Assembly: GCA_019454185.1 (NCBI GenBank)
Contig: CP075368.1
Span: 744,001 to 808,000, forward strand
DNA from: Phycisphaeraceae bacterium
Lineage (GTDB): Bacteria; Planctomycetota; Phycisphaerae; Phycisphaerales; UBA1924
Direction of reading: 5' to 3'
DNA length: 64,000 bases
Shown piece after piece: positions 23,898 to 33,200 of this stretch. The position numbers and the translations under genes were made by a program. The notes under the pieces were generated by a model. The model saw only the letters and a program-made list of their open reading frames with translations. It did not search any database and was not told the DNA's origin. Within the stretch, counting starts at the first letter, position 1; every line of letters begins with the position of its first letter.

Positions 23898-25001
23898 TCA
23901 ACTATTGCTCCATTGCGATCCGACTGAGAACGAGTCAAGCCATTGGTCCAAGCTAAGCGGGCTCAATCTCTTCATTGTGGTTTGCCCTCCGACACTCTCG
24001 GCAACGACTGGATTGAGCCCAGTCGCATCAATCAAGTCTTGCACGAGCGGCATGGACTGAGTGGCCATCAGGACCTGACATTTTTCTGTGGCTCCTCGAA
24101 GCAAGCCGCTCAAGACATGAAGTGCGAGAGGGTGGAGACCCAACTCGGGCTCATCGATCACCATGAACTTCGGACGGTGCTCCAAGGGTTGGAGCAAGAG
24201 AGTGACTAAGGCCATCAGTCGGAGCGTTCCGTCCGATGCTTGATCGACGTCAAACTCGGTGGAAACCGATGTCTCCTTCCATCGAAGCCGGATTGATCTC
24301 CTGTCAAGGCCCATTGGCGTTAACACAAAGTCATCGAACTGCGGTATCGCGGCTCTGAGGTGCCGTCGAATTTCCTTGTAGACGTCTGGATATCCATCTC
24401 GTATCGCAAGAAGGACAGCGGGGAGGTTTCCGCCATTGCTCTTCAGTGTGACATTGTCATTGACAGAGCAGTTTTGCCTGAGCGGCGACGTCAGGGAGGT
24501 GTCGTGGAACTGAAAGGCACGGCATCCGTTCAAAAGCCATCGCACTACACCTGCTGGCTTGACGCCGTCCTCAGAAGCCGATCGCAGTGAAGATTCTCGA
24601 TGGCCTGCACCAAGTGAATGCTCGGCTTCGGGCTGGGTCGAGCCGGTGCGTTTGAAGCTTACTCGTTCATCGGTGAATACGAATGAATCTCCTGCCGCAT
24701 GAGCGATGCTAAAGCTGTATTGATTGGTGCCTTGATCAGCACGGAGCGTCATTGAAGCCTCGATGATGCGTGATACGCTCGGTCCGTGGTGCAGTACCTT
24801 GCTCGCGCCTCCGCATCGCTGCTGAACGAACTCGGATTGAAATGCGCCGGTTTGCATGAATCCGAGCATCTGGAAGAATGACAGCAAGCTTGACTTGCCT
24901 GAGCCATTAATTCCGACAATCACGGTCAGGTCGTCAAGATTGATATCGAGCGACTTGATCGCCTTGTAGCTTCGCAACGACAGATGCTCAACGTGTCGCA
25001 T
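23898..25001 (-). CDS. AAA (ABC-type) ATPase inserted between E1 alpha and E1 beta
   Basis: A 367-residue RecF/SMC-like ATPase of the AAA_21/COG4637 kind. It has Walker A GINGSGKSS (about 30-38), a signature-like ASDGTLRLMAL (about 255-265), Walker B FMVIDEPELGLHP (279-291) and the switch segment VLMATQSMPLV. There is no second domain, so any nuclease or effector would have to be another protein. Relatives often appear alone or in defence islands, but no partner gene is beside it here. AAGGGAT precedes the ATG and overlaps the E1 alpha stop. Its base composition is visibly lower in G+C than its neighbours: two sample 60-base rows count 30 and 28 G+C against 36 in E1 alpha. This suggests acquisition. 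Confidence 0.88.
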   Translation of the reverse strand: MRHVEHLSLRSYKAIKSLDINLDDLTVIVGINGSGKSSLLSFFQMLGFMQTGAFQSEFVQQRCGGASKVLHHGPSVSRIIEASMTLRADQGTNQYSFSIAHAAGDSFVFTDERVSFKRTGSTQPEAEHSLGAGHRESSLRSASEDGVKPAGVVRWLLNGCRAFQFHDTSLTSPLRQNCSVNDNVTLKSNGGNLPAVLLAIRDGYPDVYKEIRRHLRAAIPQFDDFVLTPMGLDRRSIRLRWKETSVSTEFDVDQASDGTLRLMALVTLLLQPLEHRPKFMVIDEPELGLHPLALHVLSGLLRGATEKCQVLMATQSMPLVQDLIDATGLNPVVAESVGGQTTMKRLSPLSLDQWLDSFSVGSQWSNS

Positions 25002-25011
25002 GGTGATCCCT

Positions 25012-26139
25012 TCAAGCCACGCTTGACTGATGGTCTGCCAGTCCGGCCTGGGTAGGGTCTTGGCCGAGCGAGCTGGTGCGCATGGTGCGCTTCTGGCGCT
25101 CGAGTTCTTCGGGGATCTCGGCGTAGGTGTAGTCGAAGATGTCGCTGATGAGGGGCTTCTCGATGGTCTCGGCGGCCTTGACGACGTCGGCGACGAAGAC
25201 CTTGGCCTTCTCTTCGGCGGCCTTCTGCTTCTCGTCGGACCAGAGGTTCTTGCGTTCGAGGTACTTTCGGAGGCGGATCATGGGGTCCTTGCCGACCCAT
25301 GCGTCCACTTCCTTCGTGTCGCGGTAGCGACGGGCGTCGTCGGCGGTGGTGTGGTCGGCCAGCCGGTAGGTGACGGCCTCGATGAAGGAGGGGCCGCCGC
25401 CCTGGCGGGCGCGTTCGATGGCATCCTTGCTGGCCTTGTGAACGGCGAGGAGGTCGTTGCCGTCGACCTGGATGGTTGGCATGTCGTAGGCGAGGGCCTT
25501 CTGGGCGACTGTGGCGGAGTTCATCTGCTGGTCACGCGGGACGCTGATGGCCCACTGGTTGTTCTGGCAGAAGAAGACGCAGGGGACCTGAAGGGTGGAA
25601 GCGAAATTCATGGCCTCGTGGAAGTCGCCTTCGGAGGTGGCGCCGTCGCCGAAGTAGGTGATGGTGACGCGGGGCTCCTTCTTGAGCTTGAAGGCCCAGG
25701 CGATGCCGGTGGCGTGGAGCATCTGGGTGCCGATGGGGATGGAGAGGGGCGTCATGTTGACGCCCTCGGGGATCTGGTTGCCACGCTCGTCGCCCATCCA
25801 GTGAAGGAGGATGTAGTGCATGGGGAGGCCGTGCAGGAAGAGGGCGGCGTTCTCGCGGTAGCAGGGGACGAGGAAGTCAACGCCCTTCTTGGCGGCGTAG
25901 CCGGAGCCGATGGCGGCGGCTTCCTGGCCCTTGTTCTGCGGGTAGGTGCCCATGCGTCCGGATCGCTGGAGCTTGAAGGCGATCTCGTCGAGCTGGCGGC
26001 AGTCGATCATGAACTGGTAGAGCTTCAGGATCTCCTCGTCGGAGAGGGTGTCCTTGGCGAGCTTGGCGTCGACGTGGCCCTCCTCGTCCATGATCTGGAG
26101 GTACTCAACGGACGCCGAATAGACGGTGCGGCTGGGCAT
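25012..26139 (-). CDS. pdhA: 2-oxoacid dehydrogenase E1 alpha subunit
   Basis: A 375-residue thiamine-diphosphate enzyme subunit. The ThDP/Mg motif runs from GDGATSEGDFHEAMNFAS to the closing QNNQWAIS. YRENAALFLHGLP and VDGNDLLAVHKASKDAIERA also match. It decarboxylates a 2-oxoacid (pyruvate or branched chain). AGAGGAG lies about nine bases before the ATG. It is the first gene of the operon E1 alpha - ATPase - E1 beta - small membrane protein - E2. The last residues (SLGQDPTQAGLADHQSSVA) go beyond the usual end of the family and abut the inserted gene. Confidence 0.93.
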   Translation of the reverse strand: MPSRTVYSASVEYLQIMDEEGHVDAKLAKDTLSDEEILKLYQFMIDCRQLDEIAFKLQRSGRMGTYPQNKGQEAAAIGSGYAAKKGVDFLVPCYRENAALFLHGLPMHYILLHWMGDERGNQIPEGVNMTPLSIPIGTQMLHATGIAWAFKLKKEPRVTITYFGDGATSEGDFHEAMNFASTLQVPCVFFCQNNQWAISVPRDQQMNSATVAQKALAYDMPTIQVDGNDLLAVHKASKDAIERARQGGGPSFIEAVTYRLADHTTADDARRYRDTKEVDAWVGKDPMIRLRKYLERKNLWSDEKQKAAEEKAKVFVADVVKAAETIEKPLISDIFDYTYAEIPEELERQKRTMRTSSLGQDPTQAGLADHQSSVA

Positions 26140-26280
26140 GAGCCGGGCTCCTCTGGGTTCGGTCCTAGTTTACGCCAGAAAGGTGGCGATCGCGCCCCGC
26201 GTGATGAGAAGAAACGGCACGCGGCGAGTGGCGTGTGGTGGGGGATCGCTCACGCGGAGTGTCACCAGCGGCTTTGCGGG

Positions 26281-28302
26281 CTACTGGTGGGACGCGGCGT
26301 GGGCACGGTGGTCGGCGGGGGCTTGCGCGAACTGGCTTTGCCGATCGCCGGGGAACTGTTTGATGCCGTCCTGTTTGGGCGTGCGGCCTGAGCCCTTGGC
26401 ATTCGGCGAACGCTCGGAGATGATGAACTGGTTGTTTGACATCGCGTCGGAGTGCTTGAGCGCGGCGTCGGCGGCCTTGAGCATGGTCTCGTCGGCGTTG
26501 TCGTAGAGCGCGCGGATGTTGGCGTGGAACTCGCACTCGGCGAGGTCGAGGAAGTGGATGGCCGCGGCGCGATCGCGCTCGAACTCGAGATCGGCACCGT
26601 TGCCCTTGCCGGCGTGCGACTTCAGATCGGAGTCGAGCTTGGCGAGGGTGCAGAGGGCGGCGTGGGCGAGGAGGGCGCAGTCGGCGAGTCTTGCCTGGAC
26701 TGCCTGGTGGACGAGCAGGCGTTCCTCGAAGCGTTTGCTCGTGATCTTGAACTGGTAGGTGTGCTCCTGGACCATGCGGCAGATGCGCTCGGCGTAGGGG
26801 CGGAGCGAGGAGTCGATGGTTGAGGAGGAGATGGTGGGGACGCGTCGGCGGATGCCGAGGAAGACTTCGAGACCGAGCGGGACTGCGGCTCGCATGATCT
26901 TGGGCTTGAGGAGGTTGGGGGTGATGCGTGCGAGGTTCTTGGCGAAGGACTCGTCCTTGTCCCAGTCGACTTTTTCTTTGACGGCGAGCATCTTCTCGGC
27001 GAGTTGCTTGCCTCCGTATCCGAAGATATAGGCCTGCATGACGTCGTTTGCGCCCTCGACGATGAGGTTGATGCGCGAATCGCGGAAGATGCGTTCGACC
27101 TCGTTCTCGGTCATGTAGGACTCGCCGCCCATGATCTGCACGGCGTCGTTGACGACTCGCCATCCGTACTCGGAGCAGAAGACCTTGCAGAGGGCGGTTT
27201 CGACCTGGATGTCCTCGTCGTGGCGATCGAGCATGCCGGTCGTCATATAGAGGACTGCATCCATCGCGTAGTCGTACGCGGCCATTCGGGCGATGCGCTG
27301 GCGGACGAGTTCCTTGTCCGCGAGGGGGAGCCCGAACTGGAATCGCGTCTGCGACCACTTTGTGGCCTGGTCGCGGCAGCGGCGCGCGCCGCCGAGCATT
27401 CCGGCGGAGAGGGTGCAGCGTCCGTAGTTGAGACATGAGAGGGCGATCTGGAGCCCGCGTCCTTCTTGTCCGAGGAGGTTGCACTTGGGGACGCGGACGT
27501 TGTTGAATCGGATGCGGGCCTGCCATGTGCCGCGGATGCCGCATTTGGAGCGGTTTTTCTGGAAGATGTCAACGCCTTCGAGCCATGGGTGGCAGACGAG
27601 TGCGGAGATCTTTCCCTTACCGTCGGGTCGGCTTTCGCGGGCCATGACGGTGAAGAGGCCGGAGATTGCTCCGGATGTCGCCCACTTCTTTTCGCCGTTG
27701 ATGATGTAGTCGCCGTTCTCGTCTTTGGTGAAGGTGGTTTCGCAGCCGCCCGCATCGCAGCCGACGTTGGGTTCTGAGAGACAGAACGCGCTGAGCCAGT
27801 CTTTGGCGAGGTGCGGGAGCCAGAGTTTTTTCTGTTCCTCTGAGCCGTAGAGCATGACGGCCTTGCAGCCGATCGACTGGTGTGCGGAGACGAGGACGGC
27901 GGTGGAGCCGCAGTACATGCCGATGCGTTCGAGGACGCGGTTGTAGGAGGTGATGCCGAGTCCGAGGCCGCCGAAGTCCTTGGGGATGGTCATGCCGAGC
28001 ACGCCGATCTCGAAGAGTCGATCGATGACCCAGCGTGGGATCTCCTGATCCTGGTCGATGGCGACGGCGGGATGCTCGTTGCGGAGGTACTCGTCGAGGC
28101 GGGCGAGCAGTTGGTCGCACTCGGCTTGTTCGCGTGCGTCCTGCTGGGGGTAGGGGAAGTAGTAGGACTCTTTCACGTTGCCCCAGAAGATGTTCTTGAC
28201 GGGACCCATGTTTGTGGGCTCTGCGCCGAGCCATTCTTCCGCCTGCTCGAGGAGCTTGCGGTCGGCTTCCGAGATGCCCTTCATCTGCTTGAGATCAGCC
28301 AT
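26281..28302 (-). CDS. Acyl-CoA dehydrogenase (VLCAD/ACAD9-like, extended C-terminus)
   Basis: A 673-residue FAD enzyme for alpha,beta-dehydrogenation of acyl-CoA. The core shows CLSEPNVGCDAGGCETTFTK (FAD/substrate motif), KWATSGAISGLFTVMAR and SYMTENEVERIFRDSR. The catalytic base Glu416 lies in LIVEGANDVMQ. The C-terminal 200 residues form an extra helical domain as in very-long-chain and ACAD9 types, and the last 40 residues (SPNAKGSGRTPKQDGIKQFP on) look disordered. The start MADLKQM follows a GGAG; an upstream TTG is less likely. It is followed on the same strand by a crotonase gene. Confidence 0.88.
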   Translation of the reverse strand: MADLKQMKGISEADRKLLEQAEEWLGAEPTNMGPVKNIFWGNVKESYYFPYPQQDAREQAECDQLLARLDEYLRNEHPAVAIDQDQEIPRWVIDRLFEIGVLGMTIPKDFGGLGLGITSYNRVLERIGMYCGSTAVLVSAHQSIGCKAVMLYGSEEQKKLWLPHLAKDWLSAFCLSEPNVGCDAGGCETTFTKDENGDYIINGEKKWATSGAISGLFTVMARESRPDGKGKISALVCHPWLEGVDIFQKNRSKCGIRGTWQARIRFNNVRVPKCNLLGQEGRGLQIALSCLNYGRCTLSAGMLGGARRCRDQATKWSQTRFQFGLPLADKELVRQRIARMAAYDYAMDAVLYMTTGMLDRHDEDIQVETALCKVFCSEYGWRVVNDAVQIMGGESYMTENEVERIFRDSRINLIVEGANDVMQAYIFGYGGKQLAEKMLAVKEKVDWDKDESFAKNLARITPNLLKPKIMRAAVPLGLEVFLGIRRRVPTISSSTIDSSLRPYAERICRMVQEHTYQFKITSKRFEERLLVHQAVQARLADCALLAHAALCTLAKLDSDLKSHAGKGNGADLEFERDRAAAIHFLDLAECEFHANIRALYDNADETMLKAADAALKHSDAMSNNQFIISERSPNAKGSGRTPKQDGIKQFPGDRQSQFAQAPADHRAHAASHQ

Positions 28303-28395
28303 TCGAGGTGCTCCGCACAACGGACGAGTCGTTCAACAGCGCCGAGTGAGTGGATGTGACAAGTTCGAATCGGATCGAACGGGAAGAAATCAACC

Positions 28396-29322
28396 TTAGG
28401 CCTTGGGGCCTGCGGACTTGGCGAAGAAACCGTCTATCGCTTTGATCGCTTCTGGGGTGTGCCTCAGATGCACGAGCGATCGTTGTTCGGAGGTGAGGGC
28501 AGCTTGCCACCCCCCGGAGAGCCCCGCATCGACGGCGGCGGCGACTGCTCTTGCCGACGCGGTGTCGGGGAGGTCGGCACGTATGGAGTCCAAAGCCGCG
28601 AGGACGGCTGCGCGTGTCGCGGGGCGACCGGTCCAGCGGAGTGGTTGGCCATCGCGAGCGGGGGTTGATCCCCGATTGTGGGCGAGCCACTCCAAGCAGG
28701 TTTCTTCAAGTTCGTGGCGGTCGTCGGCGACCTCTGAGAAGAGGTTATGTTTGACGGCTTCGTCGAAGGTGAGGGGGGTTCCTGTGGCGGTGCGTCGGAT
28801 GGCCTCTGCGGGGTCCATCAGGGCGGGGAGCAGACTGGCTCCGCCCCAGCCGGGACAGATGGAGAGGCCGGATTCGGGCAGCCCGACCGGGTAGGGCTTG
28901 CCGGGTTGGCCGTCACGCATCGGCGGTTTGCACGCGATGAGCGCGTCGCAGTGCATCGCAATCTCAAGTCCGCCGCCGAGCGCGGCACCGTTGATGGCTG
29001 CGACGGTGGGGAAAGGGCACGCGCTGAGCATACCGAAGACCTTCGATCCGTAGGCGAGGTAGCGTTCGAGTTGGTCGTCTGAGAGTTCGCGGATGGACTT
29101 CAGATCGGCACCGGCGACGAAGACGCGTTCGCTGGCCGATTCCAAGATGAGCCCGGTCGCATCGCGAGGAACGAGACGGAGCGTTGATTCGATACGTTGG
29201 ATGAGTTCGAGATCGAGCACGACGACCGGTTTACCCGGCTGTTCGAGCACGATGCTGATGGCACCCGGACAGGGGCCGTCCGCGTGCCGCCGAATCGGGA
29301 GTGGCGGCATTCCGTGGGGCAT
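28396..29322 (-). CDS. Enoyl-CoA hydratase/isomerase family protein (both catalytic Glu present)
   Basis: A 308-residue crotonase-fold protein. The oxyanion segment AAINGAALGGGLEIAMHCDA retains the first catalytic glutamate, and GLPESGLSICPGWGGASLLP retains the second. It is longer than typical hydratases (about 260), with an extended C-terminal part containing SARAVAAAVDAGLSGGWQAA, more like the hydratase domain of FadB/FadJ proteins. It likely hydrates enoyl-CoA. There is no clear Shine-Dalgarno; TAAACT lies five bases before the ATG. A second in-frame ATG is 12 bases further on. Confidence 0.8.
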   Translation of the reverse strand: MPHGMPPLPIRRHADGPCPGAISIVLEQPGKPVVVLDLELIQRIESTLRLVPRDATGLILESASERVFVAGADLKSIRELSDDQLERYLAYGSKVFGMLSACPFPTVAAINGAALGGGLEIAMHCDALIACKPPMRDGQPGKPYPVGLPESGLSICPGWGGASLLPALMDPAEAIRRTATGTPLTFDEAVKHNLFSEVADDRHELEETCLEWLAHNRGSTPARDGQPLRWTGRPATRAAVLAALDSIRADLPDTASARAVAAAVDAGLSGGWQAALTSEQRSLVHLRHTPEAIKAIDGFFAKSAGPKA

Positions 29323-29327
29323 TCCCG

Positions 29328-29333
29328 AGTTTA
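29328..29333 (-). promoter_or_regulatory. Candidate -10 element TAAACT, leaderless geometry
   Basis: TAAACT on the minus strand ends five bases before the ATG of the crotonase gene. It is weaker than the other examples and no -35 is seen. Confidence 0.25.
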
Positions 29334-29394
29334 TGCCCCGAAGCGGTCGATTCCCACACGCTGAGGGGGATCGAGTGGGCGAAGCCGCGGAGGA

Positions 29395-30150
29395 TCAGTT
29401 TGAGAGTTTCTGTCTCAGGCGTGTCTGAGCATCGTCGGTCGCGAGCACCGATGCGGAGAGATCCGCAGCGCGACGGATGAGTGCTTCGTCGAGCGAGCCG
29501 TCGAGCTCGTTGAGGAGGGACTTGGTGGCGGCGATTGCGAGAGGGCCTCCGGAAGCGATCCTGGATGCGGTTTCGGTGACGGCGACATCCAGTTCCTGGA
29601 GTGTGGGGAGGGCGCGGTTGGCGATACCGACCTGGGCGGCCTCGGCTCCCGACATGAGCCCGCCGAGGAGGAGCACGCGGCGGGCGGGTCCGGGACCGAT
29701 TTTGCGTACGAGCCAGGGAGTGACGACGGCCGGGCAGACGCCGAGATCGACCTCGGGGAACCCCATTTTCGAGTCTTCGTGTGTGAGGGCGACATCACAG
29801 ACGCAGGCGAGCCCGCAGCCGCCTCCTATTGCGGCACCGTTGACGCGAGCGATGGTGACAAGGGGCAGCTTTCGGAGTCGCAGGGTGAGCAGGCCGAGGC
29901 GGGTGAGGAGTTCGTGGGCGAGGGCGTTGTTGCCGAGGACGGCTTTGAGATCCATGCCAGCGCAGAAGGAGCGACCTGCGCCTGTGATGATGAGGGCGGA
30001 GAGGGAATCCTTGCGGGATTCGATTTCTGTGAGTGAGTGGTCGATGGCTTCGAGAAGATCGAGCGAGATCGCGTTTCGCGCGTCCGGTCGATTGAGGGTG
30101 AGCGTGGCGACGCGGGCTTCGGTGGAGAGGATCGAGAGCGGGGATGGCAT
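29395..30150 (-). CDS. Enoyl-CoA hydratase family, methylglutaconyl-CoA hydratase (LiuC)-like
   Basis: A 251-residue crotonase. NGAAIGGGCGLACVCDVALT and FPEVDLGVCPAVVTPWLVRK resemble LiuC/AUH-type methylglutaconyl-CoA hydratases: a G-G-G-x-G-L patch in place of the first Glu, and a retained Glu in F-P-E-V followed by G-V-x-P-A-V. That would place it in leucine degradation, one step before HMG-CoA lyase, which is encoded at 36542. The assignment is by local motif only. A -10-like TATAAA is six bases before the ATG and there is no Shine-Dalgarno. Confidence 0.8.
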   Translation of the reverse strand: MPSPLSILSTEARVATLTLNRPDARNAISLDLLEAIDHSLTEIESRKDSLSALIITGAGRSFCAGMDLKAVLGNNALAHELLTRLGLLTLRLRKLPLVTIARVNGAAIGGGCGLACVCDVALTHEDSKMGFPEVDLGVCPAVVTPWLVRKIGPGPARRVLLLGGLMSGAEAAQVGIANRALPTLQELDVAVTETASRIASGGPLAIAATKSLLNELDGSLDEALIRRAADLSASVLATDDAQTRLRQKLSN

Positions 30151-30156
30151 AGGTCG

Positions 30157-30162
30157 TTTATA
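30157..30162 (-). promoter_or_regulatory. Candidate -10 element TATAAA, leaderless geometry
   Basis: TATAAA on the minus strand ends exactly six bases before the ATG, which would put transcription start on the A of the start codon. It is the clearest example of this arrangement in the window. Confidence 0.4.
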
Positions 30163-30179
30163 GCAACGCGAGCAGCAGG

Positions 30180-30212
30180 AAACAAAGCGACCGAGCCGGG
30201 TGGCTCGGTCGC
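30180..30212 (-). terminator. Rho-independent terminator after the S8 peptidase gene
   Basis: On the minus strand a perfect 11-base stem (GCGACCGAGCC / GGCTCGGTCGC) with a four-base loop is followed by TTTGTTT. It lies about 40 bases past the peptidase stop and separates that gene from the downstream crotonase gene. Confidence 0.85.
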
Positions 30213-30253
30213 GGGGGGACAGATGTGGGGGTGGATTGCTGAGCGTGTGGTGT

Positions 30254-33200
30254 TCAGACGACGAGCTGGCTGGTGCCGAGCGGTGTGCCGAGCGTGCCGA
30301 AGCCGCCGGGGAAGAACCTGTCGTAGCGGCCCATGTAGGCGACGATTGGTGAGGCGGCCTTGACGGTGATGCCGTAGAACTGCTGTGAGTTACGCCGCTC
30401 TCCGAGGACGAAATCGTGGATGTCGAACTCCGCGACTCGACGGGGAGAGAGGACTCGTCTGAAGGTTTCGACGCCGCTCGCGCCGCCGAACTGGAGCGTG
30501 ATCTCGACGACGACGTCTTCGGTTGTGGGGTTGAAGAGTCGGAGGTACTCGGTGACGATGCCGTCGTTGCGTGGGCGGTATCCCTCGCCGAAGCCCCAGT
30601 AGGTGTATGCCTGTGAGCTGAAGCTTGTTGCGAGGCCGTCATTGAAGGCCTGGGTCGGAAGACTCATGGAGACCGCGACGTTAGACTCATAGAGGACGGA
30701 GTATGGCGTTCCGAGTGGGAAGTTGGGGAGTGAGGCGACGTCGAGTACGGCGTGCTGACGAGCGGGAACGTTGAGCGAGGTTCGGTAGGCGGAGCCGTCC
30801 TGATAGAGGAAGGAGAAGATGATCGTGGCGGGGGTTGCGGTTGCGTTGAGAACGCCGACGACCTCGGCAACGCTGTTGAGTCCGAGCTGGCCCTCGGGGA
30901 CAGCGCCGATGGCGGTGCCTGCGCCGGGGGTGCCGACCATGCCGTAGGCGTTGCCGTTGTCGAGGCCATAGTGGGAGAGCGATGCGACGATGGGGACATC
31001 GGCGGTGACGGTCACGCCGTATGAGCCGGCGGGGATTGAGGTGTTGTTGCGGATGTTGATTCCGCCTCTGCGGAAGGCCTCGATCTGCTGGACGACCTCG
31101 ATGGGTGCGCCGCCACCTGTCGGGAAGAAGGTGCTTGTGACCTTGATTGTTTCGGCGGTGGTGTTGTAGTAGACGAGGGCTTCGGCGACGTTTGAGCCCT
31201 TCTCGATCTGGCCGAACGTCCATGTCGTGTCGGTGCGGTTGGTGAACGCTTCGCCGATAGCGGCACGCCGATCCTTCAGGATGAACTCGTCGTAGTGGCT
31301 GAACTGTGCGGCGACGGGACGCTCGGAGCGGATCTCGATGGCGTAGGGGGTGTTCTTCCTGACGAGGAGTGTGTCGTTCGCGAAGAGCGTGGGGGTGACG
31401 AGGGTTGCGCCGCCTCGGCTGTTGCCGGCGATGACGACGTCCTTGATGACCTGGTCACGCTCGCCGTTTGCGTAGCGAGCGATGATGACGACACGCGTCG
31501 GCTCATCGTTGGGGTTCATGATGGGGATAGCGGTGAAAGTCTTGCTGTTGGCGAAGCCCTCGGGGTAGTAGACGCGATAGGGGAGCGTCGGGACGGGCGT
31601 GCCTTCGGAGAGGATCTCGGTCTGCGGCGTAGCGGAGTTCGCCGTGAGGTGGCCTGTGCCGGTGCCGTTGTTGAGTTGTGCGAGCATGCCGTCGACGTCT
31701 GCGGGCGTGTTGCCGAAGAAGACGAAGTAGCGGACGGAAGCGGTCTGGCCGGGAGCGATGGTGCCGATGTCGAACGCCATGGTCATGACCTGATCGGCGG
31801 AGAGGCCGTTGGGGTCGTTGACGCCGAAGGAGATCAACTGGAGCGGATCGCGGACGGTTGTGCCGAGATTGAGGAACGAGGCGACAGCGCGGGAGTCGGC
31901 GTCGGGGGCCGCGAGGGCGATGGTGAGTCCCTCTTCGAATGAGTTGGTTGTGAACCGGGCGGTTGCGACCTTGCCGGAGGGGTCTACATCGTTGATGGTG
32001 CGGGTGCTGGTGCCGCCGATGTTGATGCCCTGCGATGGCTTCATCCCCTCCATCCATGCGACGTTCGCGACGCTGGCGGAGGTGGTGTTCCTGAAGAAGA
32101 CATCGACCACGGCGAAGTTGTCGTTGTTGCTGTAGGCGATCGAGCGGTTGAGCTGGAGCCCGCGGAAAGACCCGGAGACGCTGACGCGCCGATTGCCGAC
32201 TTCGCTCTCGTCGGTGAGGACGACGGGGAGACTCGACGCGGCGATGGTGCCGTTGTTGAGGAAGTTGTAGCCGTTGGCCGTGCCACCGTAGAAGTTCGTG
32301 ACCCCTGGGTTGGTGGAGGGGAAGAGGAACTCGATGTCGTTGAAGGAGAGACCGACGGGGTTGCCTTCTGAATCGCGGGCGAAGAGGGTGCCGTCGGAAC
32401 CGACGCCCGCCGCGACGTTGTTGCCTCTGACAACGACCGGCTGATCGCTGACGCCGGGGGCGACGGTGACGTTGAGTGTGTAGGTGCCGGTGGTGGCGGC
32501 CGCGACGCCGGAAGTGACGTCGAAGGGGTCGTAGTTGAGATTCGACGCTTCGGAGACGGCGATGTAGTAGACGCCTCCTTCGGAGAAGACGAAGTCGTCG
32601 ATGACTGCGTTGAGAGTGCCGCCGAGACTTGCGAAGCGGAGTTCGCGTCCTTCGGCATCGAAGAGTCGGAGGGCTGTGTCGAGGTTTCCGCCGGAGGTGA
32701 CGGTTGCGTTGAGAGTAGTGCCCTGGCTGGCGACGAAGCGGAAGATGTCTCGGTCGAGGACGCCGAATCCGCCATCGCCGATGCTTGCGCTGCGGGTTGC
32801 GGCACCGTTTCCGTTGATTTCCTGTAGGACGCGTGCGGTGACGAGCGTGTCGTTGGATTCAAGGGCACCGAAGACGTCGTTCCTGAGAGTGAAGTCGAGG
32901 GACCACGAGAGCAACTGCCCGTCGTTGAGCGAGGTTGTGTCGACGATTCGGAGGGTCCACGTGCCTGCGGCGGACTTTCCGTCGAAGCGGTTGAGGGGCT
33001 GATCGGGGCGGAACGCGCCGGTGAAGGGGGCGGTTCCTCCGGAGATGGCGTTGGCGGCCTCGTCGTCGAAGAAGGTGTTGGTGATGTTGATGCCGGATGA
33101 GCCGCGGCGGTTGAAGAGGACTGTCTCGGTGCCGTCTGGGGCGGTGAGGATGAGGCGGAGGTCTCCGACGAATGTGTGCTCAATGTTGACGCGGACGTTC

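Noticed and set aside
28340..28395. tRNA-like GTTCGAATCGGATCGAAC near 28361-28380
   Set aside because: Resembles a T-loop by chance, but no acceptor stem, anticodon arm or D-loop could be matched around it.
29395..30642. Crotonase gene extended to 415 residues
   Set aside because: The extra 160 N-terminal residues are antisense to the 3' end of the peptidase gene and cross its terminator. The ATG at 30150 gives a normal family length.
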